A stretch of 48,612 nt of DNA from Acidimicrobiaceae bacterium (GCA_003151955.1 PLZB01000033.1:1-48612); one strand, 5' to 3'; positions 33,394 to 42,849 are shown, counted from the first letter of the stretch. A program made the numbers and translations. Notes: a model not told the origin generated them from the sequence alone.

Positions 33394-35268
33394 ATGGCCA
33401 AGGCGCGGGGGGTCCGCCGGCGGTGCAGCGAGGTGGCGGGCGGTGCCCTGCTGGCCCTCTTGGTGGTCGCCGTCGGGACGGCCCCGGCCGGTGCGGTGGG
33501 CTCCGGCCCGCCCGGACCCCAACCCTCCGGACCCCAACCCTCCGGACCGCGACCGCCGCCGCCCACCACCGGCCCTCCTCCGACGACCCAGCCGCCGACC
33601 ACGGTGCCGGTGGCGACGACGCCGCCGTCCTCGGCGGCCGGGGACCCTCCGGCCACCCACACGGCGGCCGAGGAGTTGGCCGTCGACCTGGCCCGGAAGG
33701 CCGCCCTGCTCGACGCCCTGGGGGGACTGAGCCGGGCCACCGACTTCGGGCTCTCCCAGGTCGTCGGCTCCCTCGGCCTCGTGACCACGTCCGACCACCA
33801 GCAGCTGTTGGCCGCCCTGACCGCCGCCGACACCGCCACGACGGCAGCCGCCTCCACCCTGTCGGCCGACGGCGTCACCATCTCCCCCGAGGGAGCTCTG
33901 GCCGTCGCCCCCCTCTCGGTCGCCGACCAGGCCGCCGCCGCCGGTGGGACGACCATCTCCGTCTCCCCTATGGACTACGTCTTCGGCCTCGACGACCTGG
34001 TCAACCGGGACGGTCGACCTCCCACCCCGCCCCGGAACCCGGTCGTCCCGGCCACCCTGGCCGCCGCCCTCACTCTTCTCGTCGCCACCTTCGGGGGGAC
34101 CGCAACCACCACGACGACGGTCCCGGCCGCGACGGCGCCGTCGGCCTCGACGACACCCGGCTGGATCCTCCCCGTGATCATCGCCGTCGTCGTGGTCGGC
34201 CTCGTCATCGGCGCCCTCCTCGTCACCCGGCGGCGCCGGACACCGCCGCGCCCGGGGGTCGATCCGACCGCGGTCACGGCGGTGGCCGGGCCGAGCGCAC
34301 CCACGGTCGCCTCCAACGTCCATGAGCTGCTCGATGTCAGTCGACGGATGGCCCTGGTCGGGGACGAGGACGTCCCCCGGGCCATCGCCCGGGAGGCCAT
34401 GGGCCTGGTCCGGGCCCGGACGGCCGCCGTCGTCCTGCGCCGTGGGGGAGAGCTCACGGTGGGCTACGAGGGGGAGCCGGACCTCCTGCGCCCGGAGCGC
34501 CTCGGTGAGGGTGTCATCGGCCGGGTGGCCGACACGGGACAGCCTTCCCTACAGGTCAGTGCCACCGAGCCGGGGGTACGGAACCTTCCGGTGGCACTCG
34601 TCGCCGTCCCGCTGGTGGTGGCCGGAACCGTCTCGGCCGTCCTGGTCCTGATCCGGGAGGAGACCCAGCCGTTCTCGGCCGGGGAACGGGACCTCCTGGT
34701 GGCCCTGGCCCCGGTGGCCGCCGCCACCATGCACAGCGCAGCCCAGAGTGCCGCCACCCGGGAGGAGAGCCTCTCCGACCCGCTCACCGGGGTCGGGAAC
34801 CGACGTCGACTCGAGTCCGAGCTGCCCGGCCTCCTGGCCCGGGACGGAGCCGTCCCCACCGCCGTCGTCATGCTCGATCTGGACCACTTCAAGGCCGTCA
34901 ACGACACCCACGGCCATCCGGCCGGGGATGCCGTCCTGCGGGCCACGGCCGGGGTCATCGGCGAGACGGTACGGCCCGGCGACCGGGTCTACCGCTACGG
35001 GGGGGAGGAGTTCATCCTGGTCCTCCCGGCCACCACCGCCGCCGAGGCCGGACCGGTGGCGGAACGGGTGCGGGCCGCCGTCGAGGCCGCCGTCGTCGAC
35101 ATCGGCGGGGCCGACCCGCTGCGGGTCACCGCCTCCCTGGGTCTGGCCTTCGCCTCGGCCGACTCCCCCGCCGGCACCGACGCCGGTGAGGTCGTCCGCC
35201 GGGCCGACGAGGCGCTGTACCGGGCCAAAGCCGGGGGCCGGAACCAGGTGGCCGTGGCCGGGGACTGA
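33394..35268 (+). CDS. Membrane diguanylate cyclase, sensor-GAF-GGEEF
   Basis: 624 aa. A signal peptide/first helix (~12-32) is followed by a Pro/Thr-rich stretch (~35-75), an extracytoplasmic region (~80-250), one membrane helix (~257-278), a GAF domain (~300-450, e.g. VALVAVPLVVAGTVSAVLVLI) and the cyclase domain (~460-620) with an intact GGEEF at 536-540 and DLDHFKAVNDTHGHPAGD. It should make c-di-GMP in response to an outside or GAF ligand. The next GGDEF gene starts at its stop codon (TGATG), so they are coupled. Confidence 0.9.
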   Translation: MAKARGVRRRCSEVAGGALLALLVVAVGTAPAGAVGSGPPGPQPSGPQPSGPRPPPPTTGPPPTTQPPTTVPVATTPPSSAAGDPPATHTAAEELAVDLARKAALLDALGGLSRATDFGLSQVVGSLGLVTTSDHQQLLAALTAADTATTAAASTLSADGVTISPEGALAVAPLSVADQAAAAGGTTISVSPMDYVFGLDDLVNRDGRPPTPPRNPVVPATLAAALTLLVATFGGTATTTTTVPAATAPSASTTPGWILPVIIAVVVVGLVIGALLVTRRRRTPPRPGVDPTAVTAVAGPSAPTVASNVHELLDVSRRMALVGDEDVPRAIAREAMGLVRARTAAVVLRRGGELTVGYEGEPDLLRPERLGEGVIGRVADTGQPSLQVSATEPGVRNLPVALVAVPLVVAGTVSAVLVLIREETQPFSAGERDLLVALAPVAAATMHSAAQSAATREESLSDPLTGVGNRRRLESELPGLLARDGAVPTAVVMLDLDHFKAVNDTHGHPAGDAVLRATAGVIGETVRPGDRVYRYGGEEFILVLPATTAAEAGPVAERVRAAVEAAVVDIGGADPLRVTASLGLAFASADSPAGTDAGEVVRRADEALYRAKAGGRNQVAVAGD

Positions 35269-37157
35269 TGGGAGACCCCCGACCTGCCCGGGCCCACGCC
35301 AGCGTCCGGATGGTCCTCGTGCTCCTGGTCCTCCTCCCCACCGTCACCACCGTCTACCTGGCCTCGACGGCCGCCAATGCCAGATGGGCCTACCGGACCG
35401 GGGCCCGGAGCGTGGCAGCCGAGACCACCGTGCTCGACACCGTCCTCCAGGCCCGGGCCGAGCTCAACGCGGCCCGGATCCCCGCCTCGGCCATCAGCTT
35501 CGCCCAGTCCTTCAAGGTGGACGAGCCCACCTTGAGCTCGCTGTTGCACGTCGACTTCGCCTCCACCTTGCAGTCGTCGCTCGCCGCCGTGTCGGCGGAC
35601 CGCACCCTCCGGTCCACGGCCCAACTCCGGGCCGATGCCAGGGCCCTGGAGGCGCTGACCCCCGGCGTCGGGACCTCCACCAGCTACGACCAGATCGGAG
35701 GGGTGTTCCGGACGTACTGCAACGACGTCAACACGCTGTGGCTGAAGGATTTCGCCGATCTCCAGCACCAGGTGTCGCGGTGGCAGCCCCCTGGCTCGAT
35801 CGACACCGGCATGACCGCACTCCGGCAGACCTTCGCCGCCTACCTGGCCGGCCTCGATGAGGTCGAGGCGGGCAACTTCGTCCTCAACGGGGAAGCCGAC
35901 AAGAGCCTCCAGCAGCAGATGATCGGGTCGGCCGACCGCTACGCCACGGCCGCGGCCCAGCTCGCCGGGGTCCTCGGCCCCCTGGGCCAGGCCGCCTGGC
36001 AGCGGCTCCAGCACAGCCCAGAGACAGTCGCCTTCGCCGCCGACCTCCGGGAGGCGGTGGACCTGGCCGTCAACGGCGGTCCGGCCCCGTTCGCCACCGA
36101 CATCCCCGCCTACGCAGCCGCCTTCCGGGACGGGCTGCAGGAGCTCGACGACCTGAGCGCCCTGGTCCTCGCCACCTCGGCCGACCTCCACGGCTCGGCC
36201 CTGCGTCAGGAGGCCGCCGCCACCGACACCTTCGTCCGGGAGGTGGCCCTCCTGCTGCTCCTCACGATCCTGAGCCTGGGTGGCGCCCTCCTGGTGGCCC
36301 GGTCCCTGGCCCGGCCCCTGGAGCGGCTGGCCGGGGCCGCCACCCGGGTCCACCAGGGCCAGTTCGACCTCGAGCCCCTCCCCGACGAGGGCCCCAGGGA
36401 GCTGGCCACGACGTCGGCCGCCTTCAACGACATGGCCTCGACGCTCCAGGCCGTGGAAGCCAAGGCCATGGCCCTGGCGTCGGGAGAGCTGGCCGACCCT
36501 GTCCTCCAGGCCCCCCTGCCGGGCCGGACGGGTCAGGCCCTCCAGGCCGCCGTGGACCGGCTCACCACCCGGACCCGGGAACGGGAGGACCAACGGATCC
36601 AGCTCGAGGAGGAGGCGACCCACGACGCCATGACCGGCCTGCTCAACCGGGCTGCCGCCCTCCAGACCCTGACCAGGGACCTGGGTCGACGCCGCCGGGA
36701 GGACGATCCCATGGCCGTCCTCTTCGTCGACCTCGACGGACTGAAGACCATCAACGACACCCACGGCCACGATGTCGGGGACGCCGCCATCGTGGCCACG
36801 GCCGAGGCCCTGGGCCGAGCCACTCGCCAGGGGGACATCGTGGCCCGACTCGGGGGGGACGAGTTCCTGGTCCTGCTCCACGTCTCCGGCGACGACGAGG
36901 CGGCCTACGTCGCCGACCGGATCCGTCGCACGGTGGCCTCGACGTCGGTGCCGGCCGGGAGCACCACGGTCGAGCTGGGGTGCACGGTGGGGGTGGCCCT
37001 GGCCGACGAGGACGCCGTCGGAGATCCGACCGAGCTCATCCGCCAGGCCGACCTGGCCATGTACGAGGCCCGGCGGGCCAGCCGGACCCGGAGCCTCCAG
37101 CCCCATGACGACACCGGGTCCGGTCCGGTCGGCGAGATCCCGTCCACACCGGCCTGA
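35268..37157 (+). CDS. Membrane diguanylate cyclase, sensor-HAMP-GGDEF
   Basis: 629 aa. Helix 1 (~14-33), a large helical extracytoplasmic sensor (~35-320, four-helix-bundle like), helix 2 (~326-345), HAMP (~346-400, ARSLARPLERLAGAATRVHQG) and a GGDEF domain with intact LGGDEF (GGDEF 529-533) and DLDGLKTINDTHGHDVGDAA. The layout is like a chemoreceptor-type sensor. ATG shares one base with the stop of the preceding gene, so two cyclases with different sensors are made together. Start confirmed by that overlap. Confidence 0.92.
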   Translation: MGDPRPARAHASVRMVLVLLVLLPTVTTVYLASTAANARWAYRTGARSVAAETTVLDTVLQARAELNAARIPASAISFAQSFKVDEPTLSSLLHVDFASTLQSSLAAVSADRTLRSTAQLRADARALEALTPGVGTSTSYDQIGGVFRTYCNDVNTLWLKDFADLQHQVSRWQPPGSIDTGMTALRQTFAAYLAGLDEVEAGNFVLNGEADKSLQQQMIGSADRYATAAAQLAGVLGPLGQAAWQRLQHSPETVAFAADLREAVDLAVNGGPAPFATDIPAYAAAFRDGLQELDDLSALVLATSADLHGSALRQEAAATDTFVREVALLLLLTILSLGGALLVARSLARPLERLAGAATRVHQGQFDLEPLPDEGPRELATTSAAFNDMASTLQAVEAKAMALASGELADPVLQAPLPGRTGQALQAAVDRLTTRTREREDQRIQLEEEATHDAMTGLLNRAAALQTLTRDLGRRRREDDPMAVLFVDLDGLKTINDTHGHDVGDAAIVATAEALGRATRQGDIVARLGGDEFLVLLHVSGDDEAAYVADRIRRTVASTSVPAGSTTVELGCTVGVALADEDAVGDPTELIRQADLAMYEARRASRTRSLQPHDDTGSGPVGEIPSTPA

Positions 37158-37171
37158 GCCGACCAGGGCTG

Positions 37172-38173
37172 TCAGGCCAGGGCCAGGAGGGCGGCGACGA
37201 ACCCGGCGTAGGCGAGGATGACGACGGTCCCGGCCCAGCGGCGGAGTCCCCGGCCGGCGTAGGCGAGGATGACGGTCAGGACGGTCAGCCCCAGGCACCA
37301 GGCCGCGATGAGGTTCCCCGGGGCCGTCGGCCGGGCCAGGCCGAGGATGGCACCGGGGATGAGGAGCCCGACGACCACGTTGAGGGTGTTGCTGTTGAGG
37401 GCGGTGCTCCAGGTGGCCGCACCCCGGCCCTTGGCGGCCAGGTAGACGGCGGCCACGGCGTTGGGGAGGCTGGTGACGGCGGCCAGGACCAGGCCGCCGA
37501 CGAGGATCTCGGCCACGTGGTGGCGTCGGCCCAGGACGGAGGCGCCCCGCTCCATGGCCACGCTGGCGGTGACGACGACAACGAGGGCGACGGCGGCGAC
37601 GGCGATGTCGAGGGGGCGGCCCCGCCGGGGCGCGATGGCCTCCTCGAGCTCCTGCTCCTCCTCGACCACGGCTGCGTCGATCCAGGCCGACCAGCGCGGA
37701 GGCAGGGACAACAGGGTCGAGAGGCCGCGGTGGGCTCCGAGGACGAGGATGTAGGGGACGAGGACGACCAGGACGAGGCCGAGGGCGGCACCGACGGGGA
37801 GGGCGCCGGTCACCGCGGCCAGGCAGACCAGGGCCACCAGGACGGCCACGGCACCGCCGAGGAGGACGACCCGGCGGTGGAGGACGATCGTCCCGGCCAC
37901 GACGGCCCCCAGACCGAGGAGGGCGGCCAGGTTGAAGACGTTCGAGCCGAGGACCACCCCGGCCCCAACGGTGCGCTCATGGTTGGAGAGGGCGGTCACC
38001 GAGGCGGTGATCTCGGGGGTGTCGGCGGCCAGGGCCGCGGCCAGGCCGAGGAGGGCCTCGGAGAGGCCGAAGCGCTCCCCGATCCGCTCCAGCCTGGTGA
38101 CGAGGAGCCAACTCGTGGCCAGGCTGACGACCGCCCCGACCAGGAAGGCGGTCACGGCAGGTCCGTTGCCCAC
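37172..38173 (-). CDS. CaCA-superfamily cation antiporter
   Basis: 333 aa, about 10-11 helices. The two alpha-repeats are clear: EALLGLAAALAADTPEITAS with VVLGSNVFNLAALLG in the first half, and VGGLVLAAVTSLPNAVAAV with STALNSNTLNVVVGLL in the second. These carry the acidic/polar residues that bind the cation in Na+/Ca2+ (and YrbG-like) exchangers; the usual second-half Glu is replaced by Ser/Leu (TSLPNA), so ion specificity may differ. An acidic cytoplasmic loop EEEQELEEA lies between halves. Start is GTG at 38173. Convergent with the GGDEF gene. Confidence 0.85.
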   Translation of the reverse strand: MGNGPAVTAFLVGAVVSLATSWLLVTRLERIGERFGLSEALLGLAAALAADTPEITASVTALSNHERTVGAGVVLGSNVFNLAALLGLGAVVAGTIVLHRRVVLLGGAVAVLVALVCLAAVTGALPVGAALGLVLVVLVPYILVLGAHRGLSTLLSLPPRWSAWIDAAVVEEEQELEEAIAPRRGRPLDIAVAAVALVVVVTASVAMERGASVLGRRHHVAEILVGGLVLAAVTSLPNAVAAVYLAAKGRGAATWSTALNSNTLNVVVGLLIPGAILGLARPTAPGNLIAAWCLGLTVLTVILAYAGRGLRRWAGTVVILAYAGFVAALLALA

Positions 38174-38435
38174 GGCTCAGGACCCCGGGTGGGACCGGGC
38201 GCCGTGAGGGTGCCCTGCACCATGATCCATGTCGGCACCTCCCGCGACGAACGACGTGCCGACCAGGCTTCCCGGCTCTCCTGGCCTGGCACGCTACTCG
38301 CGCCGCTGCCCCCGGGGATCGAGACACCTTCGGGATCGGTCGGATACGCTGTCCCGATCAGGGAGGGTTGACTGCGACCCGGGGAACGGCGGGGGGATGC
38401 GCCGCCCGGAGCGCGGTCAGGGGACAGGGGGCTGC

Positions 38436-39710
38436 ATGACTGATCTCATCGAACGGGTCGGCGCATCGTCGCGGGCCGGAGCCGGCCCGGACCATCCCGT
38501 GGCCGACAGGGACGGGGACGGCCCGGTCCCGGAGGCCAGCGGCGTCAGGTGGGTCGGTCGGGCCGTGCTGGCCGGGGTCCTGGCCTGCTCGGCCCTCCTG
38601 CTCTTCGTCACCGCCTCGGAGCAATTCCAGGGGTGGAGGATGGGAGCGCTGGCCCTGGCCGTCGGGGCCTGGGCCCAGACGGCGCTCGCCATCGGGGTTC
38701 TGGTCAGGCCGTCACGGTGGATCCTCCGGTTGACGACCGACGTCAGCCTGGCCGTGGTGGCGGGCTGGGGGGTGGTCCTGGCCGTCCACCGGCAACCCAG
38801 CGTCTTCGGGGCCGCCGTCGGCGCCGGGCTGTCGGTGCTGGCCATCACCGCCGCCGTGCTCCTGAGCGCCCGGCCCGGTCTCGCCTCGAGCTGGAAGCCC
38901 CCCACCCTGGTCCTGGCCTCGATCCTCCCCCTCTCCGTCGTCGTCCTCACCGTGGTGGCCCTGTCGGTTCCCGCCACGGGGGTGTCGAAGACGGCGGCAG
39001 GTCCGAGCACAACCGCCGGCGACCCACTCCAGGCCTCGGTGACGGTCCCCGGGCAGAGCGCGTCCCGTTTCCAGTCCATCGCCTCGGGGAACGACACGGA
39101 GAAGTCCGAGAACCTCCCCTACGTGCCCCTCGACGCCCAGACCCAGGCCGCGCTCGACGGGCAGCTGGCCCAGGCCGAGGAGGCGGCCATGCGGTTCCCG
39201 ACGGTGGCCTCGGCCAAGGCCGCCGGCATGGTCCTGGCCGGGGGGATGGCCCCCGGGGTGGGGGCCCACTACCAGGTGATGGACGCCAGGTCGCTGGCGG
39301 GGGTCAACGCCGACGGCACGGTCAACGCCTCGGAGCCGGCCTCCTGGATCTACGCCAGCACCGCCGACGACGCCCCCGTGGTCGGGATCATGTACGAGTC
39401 GCTGTCCTCGCAGGCCCCGTCCGGCTTCGCCGGGCCCAACGACCACTGGCACCAGCACTCGAACCTGTGCATCACCTATTCGAACGGGATGATCGGGGTC
39501 CCCTTCGCCCCCGACGCGTCGGTGACCCCCCAGGAGTGCGCCGATGTCCACGGGCATTTCATGGCCAAGACGGTGTGGATGGTCCACGCCTGGGTCGTCC
39601 CCGGTTGGGAGAGCCCCCAGGGGGTCTTCTCCCATGCCAACCTCCACGTCTACTGCCCCGGCAACACGGACCTGACCGACGCGATCGGCTTCTGCCTGCG
39701 CCAGCAATGA
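38436..39710 (+). CDS. Five-helix membrane protein with His/Cys-rich outer domain
   Basis: 424 aa, not in a family I can name. A polar N-terminus (~1-38) precedes five membrane helices (~40-180), then an extracytoplasmic domain (~190-424). That domain ends with a dense set of possible metal ligands: NDHWHQHSNLC, QECADVHGHFMAKT, MVHAWVVPGW and FSHANLHVYC. It lies 4 bases upstream of the CopC-CopD gene and so is likely in the copper operon (inference). ATG chosen after ACAGGGGG. A copper-binding or -sensing role is plausible; a disulfide-stabilised fold is the other reading of the Cys residues. Confidence 0.7.
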   Translation: MTDLIERVGASSRAGAGPDHPVADRDGDGPVPEASGVRWVGRAVLAGVLACSALLLFVTASEQFQGWRMGALALAVGAWAQTALAIGVLVRPSRWILRLTTDVSLAVVAGWGVVLAVHRQPSVFGAAVGAGLSVLAITAAVLLSARPGLASSWKPPTLVLASILPLSVVVLTVVALSVPATGVSKTAAGPSTTAGDPLQASVTVPGQSASRFQSIASGNDTEKSENLPYVPLDAQTQAALDGQLAQAEEAAMRFPTVASAKAAGMVLAGGMAPGVGAHYQVMDARSLAGVNADGTVNASEPASWIYASTADDAPVVGIMYESLSSQAPSGFAGPNDHWHQHSNLCITYSNGMIGVPFAPDASVTPQECADVHGHFMAKTVWMVHAWVVPGWESPQGVFSHANLHVYCPGNTDLTDAIGFCLRQQ

Positions 39711-39714
39711 TCCC

Positions 39715-41493
39715 GTGAGGAGGACCGGCCCGGGCCGGCAATCCCGTCGCCGGGGGCCGGGCCCGGGGCGGGCCCTGGTTCTCGTGACCGCCGTCGTCGC
39801 CCTCACGGTGGCGGGCGGGGCCGGGCGGGCGGCCGCCCACGCCTCGGTGGTGACGTCCTCACCGGCCGCCGGAGCCCATCTCGGCACCGCCCCGACAACG
39901 GTCAGCGTGGTGTTCGACCAGCCGGTCCGTCCGGACGGGGGCGGGTTGGTGGTTCTGGACTCCAGCGGGACGAAGGTCGGCATCGGGGCCGGCCACCCCA
40001 GTCCCGACACGCTCACGGCGTCGCTCCCGGCCAACCTCCCCGACGGGGCCTACGTGGCCAACTACACCGTCACCTCGGCCGACGGTCACGTGGTCAGCGG
40101 AGGGGTGGTCTTCCTGGTCGGGAACGCCTCCCCGGGCCAGGTCGGAAGCCTGACCCGGGGGGCCACGCCGGGGGCGGGTCCGGCCGGCAAGGTCGGCCAG
40201 TTCCTCCTCTCCGCCGGTGTCCTGGTGGCCATCGGCCTGGCCTTCTTCCTGGCTTTCGTCCTGGGGCGGGGGCCCGAGCGGGAGCGGCTCCGGCGGTTGG
40301 CCCTGGGGGCGGCGGCGGTGGGGGCGGTGGGGATGGTCACCACGGCGGCGGCTCAGACCGCCCTGGTGGGGGGAACCTGGGGGGCACTCCCCCACTGGAC
40401 CGTCGTCCGCCAGGCCGTGGGCGGGAAGTTCGGGCTCCAGTGTGCCGTCCAGGTCATCGGCCTGGCCGCCTGCCTGTGGTCGACCCGCCGTCCGACGACG
40501 ACGGCGGGGCAGTTCGCCGCCTTCTACGGGCTCCTGGTGGCGGCCGGGGCCTTCGTCATCTTCGCCCATGCCTCAGTCTCCCCGGAGCGATGGTTGAGCA
40601 TCCCCGCCGACGTGGTCCACGTGGTCTTCGCCGCCATGTGGCTGGGCGGCCTGACCGGCCTGGTCGTGGTGCTGGCCAACCGGGCCCGGACGGCCCGACA
40701 GGCCGGGGAGCGGGGCCCCGTCGCCGTCGGTGGGGACGGGGAACCCCCGGCCGGCGCCGAGATCAGCGTCCTCGAGTCGACGGTCCGGGTCGTGGGCCGG
40801 TTCTCGACCCTGGCCATGGTGTCGGTGTCGGTCCTGGTGGTGGCCGGGATCCTCCTGGCCGTGGCCGAGGTCGGGTCGTTCCCGAACCTGGTCGACACCG
40901 GCTACGGCCAGACCCTGCTGGTGAAGGTGGCGGCGGTCGGCTCCGTCCTCTTCGTCGCCGCCTACAACCGGCTCCTCCTGCTCCCGGTCCTGGCCCGCCA
41001 TGGCTCCGGCCCGGCCGGGTCACCTGGACTCGGTCCGGTCTGGCGCCGGCTGCTCGGCACGGTCCGGGTCGAGGCCGTCGGCGTGGTCGTGGTCCTGGCC
41101 GTCACCGCCGTGCTCACCAACGGGACGCCCAGCAACGGGGCCAGGGTGCCATCCCTCCGTCCGGTGCCGTTCGCCCAGACCCAGCCCTTCGAAGGTGGGT
41201 CCCTCTCCCTGCGGATCAGCCCCAACCAGGCCCTCGTCAACGACTTCGTCGTCCAATTCTCCGGACCGGAGGGCGCCCCGGTCGACGCGGCCGAGAGCGT
41301 CTCGGTCTACCTCACCCTCCCGTCCGAGAACGTCGGGCCGATCGTCACCGACATGACGAAGGCCGGCGTGGGGAGGTTCGTCCTCCTCGACACCCCGGAT
41401 CCACCTATCGTCGGGACGTGGCAGATCACCCTGCAGATCCAGGTCTCCCCCTTCTCCCAGCCCGACGCCGGCTTCGTGGACGCCGTCCGGTGA
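39715..41493 (+). CDS. CopC-CopD fusion copper protein
   Basis: 592 aa. Signal peptide, then a CopC domain (~40-135) that begins AHASVVTSSPAAGA with the amino-terminal His ligand and has the second His in SADGHVVSGGVVFLVG; then an eight-helix CopD domain (~155-465) with HASVSPERW and HVVFAAMWLGGL; and a C-terminal outer beta-domain (~490-592) of YtkA/FixH type. CopC/CopD import copper across the inner membrane in other bacteria. GTG at 39715, 4 bases after the preceding stop; its own stop overlaps the YcnI start (GTGA). Copper import is inferred from family. Confidence 0.92.
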   Translation: MRRTGPGRQSRRRGPGPGRALVLVTAVVALTVAGGAGRAAAHASVVTSSPAAGAHLGTAPTTVSVVFDQPVRPDGGGLVVLDSSGTKVGIGAGHPSPDTLTASLPANLPDGAYVANYTVTSADGHVVSGGVVFLVGNASPGQVGSLTRGATPGAGPAGKVGQFLLSAGVLVAIGLAFFLAFVLGRGPERERLRRLALGAAAVGAVGMVTTAAAQTALVGGTWGALPHWTVVRQAVGGKFGLQCAVQVIGLAACLWSTRRPTTTAGQFAAFYGLLVAAGAFVIFAHASVSPERWLSIPADVVHVVFAAMWLGGLTGLVVVLANRARTARQAGERGPVAVGGDGEPPAGAEISVLESTVRVVGRFSTLAMVSVSVLVVAGILLAVAEVGSFPNLVDTGYGQTLLVKVAAVGSVLFVAAYNRLLLLPVLARHGSGPAGSPGLGPVWRRLLGTVRVEAVGVVVVLAVTAVLTNGTPSNGARVPSLRPVPFAQTQPFEGGSLSLRISPNQALVNDFVVQFSGPEGAPVDAAESVSVYLTLPSENVGPIVTDMTKAGVGRFVLLDTPDPPIVGTWQITLQIQVSPFSQPDAGFVDAVR

Positions 41494-42227
41494 AGGGCCG
41501 GCTCGCCGCCGTCCTGGGCGGTGCTGTGGCCGTCGTCTCGCTCTGGGCCGGGACGGCCTGGGCCCACGTGACGGTTGAGCCGTCGTCGCTCGCCCAGGGA
41601 ACCGGGGACGCCGTCCTCACGTTCCGGGTCCCGAACGAGTCGACCACGGCCACCGTGAGCGGCCTGAAGATCCAATTCCCCGTCGACCACCCCATCGTCC
41701 TCGTCTCGCCCGAGGCCGGTTCGGGCTGGGTGTCCACCGTCCAGACCACCACGCTGGCCAAGCCGGTCACCACGAACGACGGCACCTTCAGCTCGGTGGT
41801 CTCCGAGATCGACTGGAGCGGTGGCTCCATCCCCGTCGGCCAGTTCGGCGAATTCCAGGTCTTGGCCCAGGGGATCCCGACCGGCACCAGCCAGCTCGTC
41901 TTCAAGACCATCGAGGAGTACAGCGACGGGACGTCGGTAGCCTGGATCGAGGTACCCGACGCCGCCGTCCCCGATCCGGCCCACCCGGCCCCGACCATCA
42001 CCCTGACCGCTCCCGGAGGGAGCACTCCGACCACCACGGCCGGGGGCCCTTCCAGCGGCGCCGTGGGGGCCCCCACCGGGACGGTCTCCGCCGGCCACGA
42101 CCACGCCATCGCCGTTCTCTCCCTCATCGTGGCGGGGCTGGCCCTGGTGCTGGCCGTCCTGGCCGTGTGGCTAGGCCGGCCCTGGACGGTCGGTGTCGAG
42201 CCGGCCCCCGCCGACCCCGGGTCCTAG
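41490..42227 (+). CDS. YcnI-like (DUF1775) copper-binding protein
   Basis: 245 aa. After a signal peptide ending AWA the mature protein starts HVTVEPSSLAQGT, giving the N-terminal His of the DUF1775 copper site; FRVPNESTTATVSGLKIQFP and FKTIEEYSDGTSVAWIEVPD are family signatures. A Pro/Thr-rich linker and one C-terminal helix (~215-235) anchor it. YcnI proteins bind Cu(II) and are usually beside CopCD, as here. GTG start overlaps the CopCD stop by 4 bases. Confidence 0.92.
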   Translation: MKGRLAAVLGGAVAVVSLWAGTAWAHVTVEPSSLAQGTGDAVLTFRVPNESTTATVSGLKIQFPVDHPIVLVSPEAGSGWVSTVQTTTLAKPVTTNDGTFSSVVSEIDWSGGSIPVGQFGEFQVLAQGIPTGTSQLVFKTIEEYSDGTSVAWIEVPDAAVPDPAHPAPTITLTAPGGSTPTTTAGGPSSGAVGAPTGTVSAGHDHAIAVLSLIVAGLALVLAVLAVWLGRPWTVGVEPAPADPGS

Positions 42228-42235
42228 TCGGGCGG

Positions 42236-42840
42236 GAGGACCTCCACACCGTTGCGCCCGAGCTCCTCATCGTCGACGGGGCGCCGACGCTGGCGACCTG
42301 TCGGTACGACCGAACGATCGCCGAGGACGGAATCATCCGTCTGCGCCAAGAAGACGGATGCAGGCCACGTCGAACCCACCACAACTGAAGTACGAGTCCG
42401 ACGGCGGACCATCGCTGCAATCGGTGGCGACCGTGATCCGGGACTTCGGGGTCCTCACCGACCTCCGCGAGCTTCTCGCCCTGGTGGCCTTCAACTGTGC
42501 CATCGGCAACGCCGATGCCCACGCCAAGAACACCTCCTTCCTCCATCCCCCGGACTCCGTAACCGTCCCGCTCGCTCCCGTCTACGACCTTCTCTCCACC
42601 CTGTCGCTCGAGCCCGTGGACGACCGGGGACGACAGATTGCCAAAAACCCCCCGGATGGGTCAGATGGTGAACGGTGTGCTCGACTTCCGCAACGTGACC
42701 AAAGCTGACCTTGGTCGCAGAAGGCGTCTCCTGGCGGCTCGGACGAAACGAGGCCCGCCGGATCGTCGACACGATGCTTGACCGCACGGCTGATGCCGCC
42801 GGCATGGTGGCCCGGCAATTCAGCCGTGCCGCTGACTGGC
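42236..42840 (+). pseudogene. hipA: hipA remnant (HipA-like kinase), multiply frameshifted
   Basis: No intact reading frame, but translating piecewise gives a HipA C-terminal half: VAPELLIVDGAPTLATCRYD, RLRQEDGC, then in a second frame KYESDGGPSLQSVATVIRDF and FNCAIGNADAHAKNTSF with LAPVYDLLSTLS (the NADxHxKN kinase motif), then a third-frame piece NGVLDFRNVTKAD, and a last VAEGVSWRLGRNEARRIVDT. Shifts fall near 42360, 42645 (A5C6 run) and 42710. The N-terminal half is missing and no HipB-like antitoxin remains. It is dead as a toxin kinase. It touches the YcnI gene end, so this is an insertion boundary. Confidence 0.75.
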
Positions 42841-42849
42841 CCAAACCGG

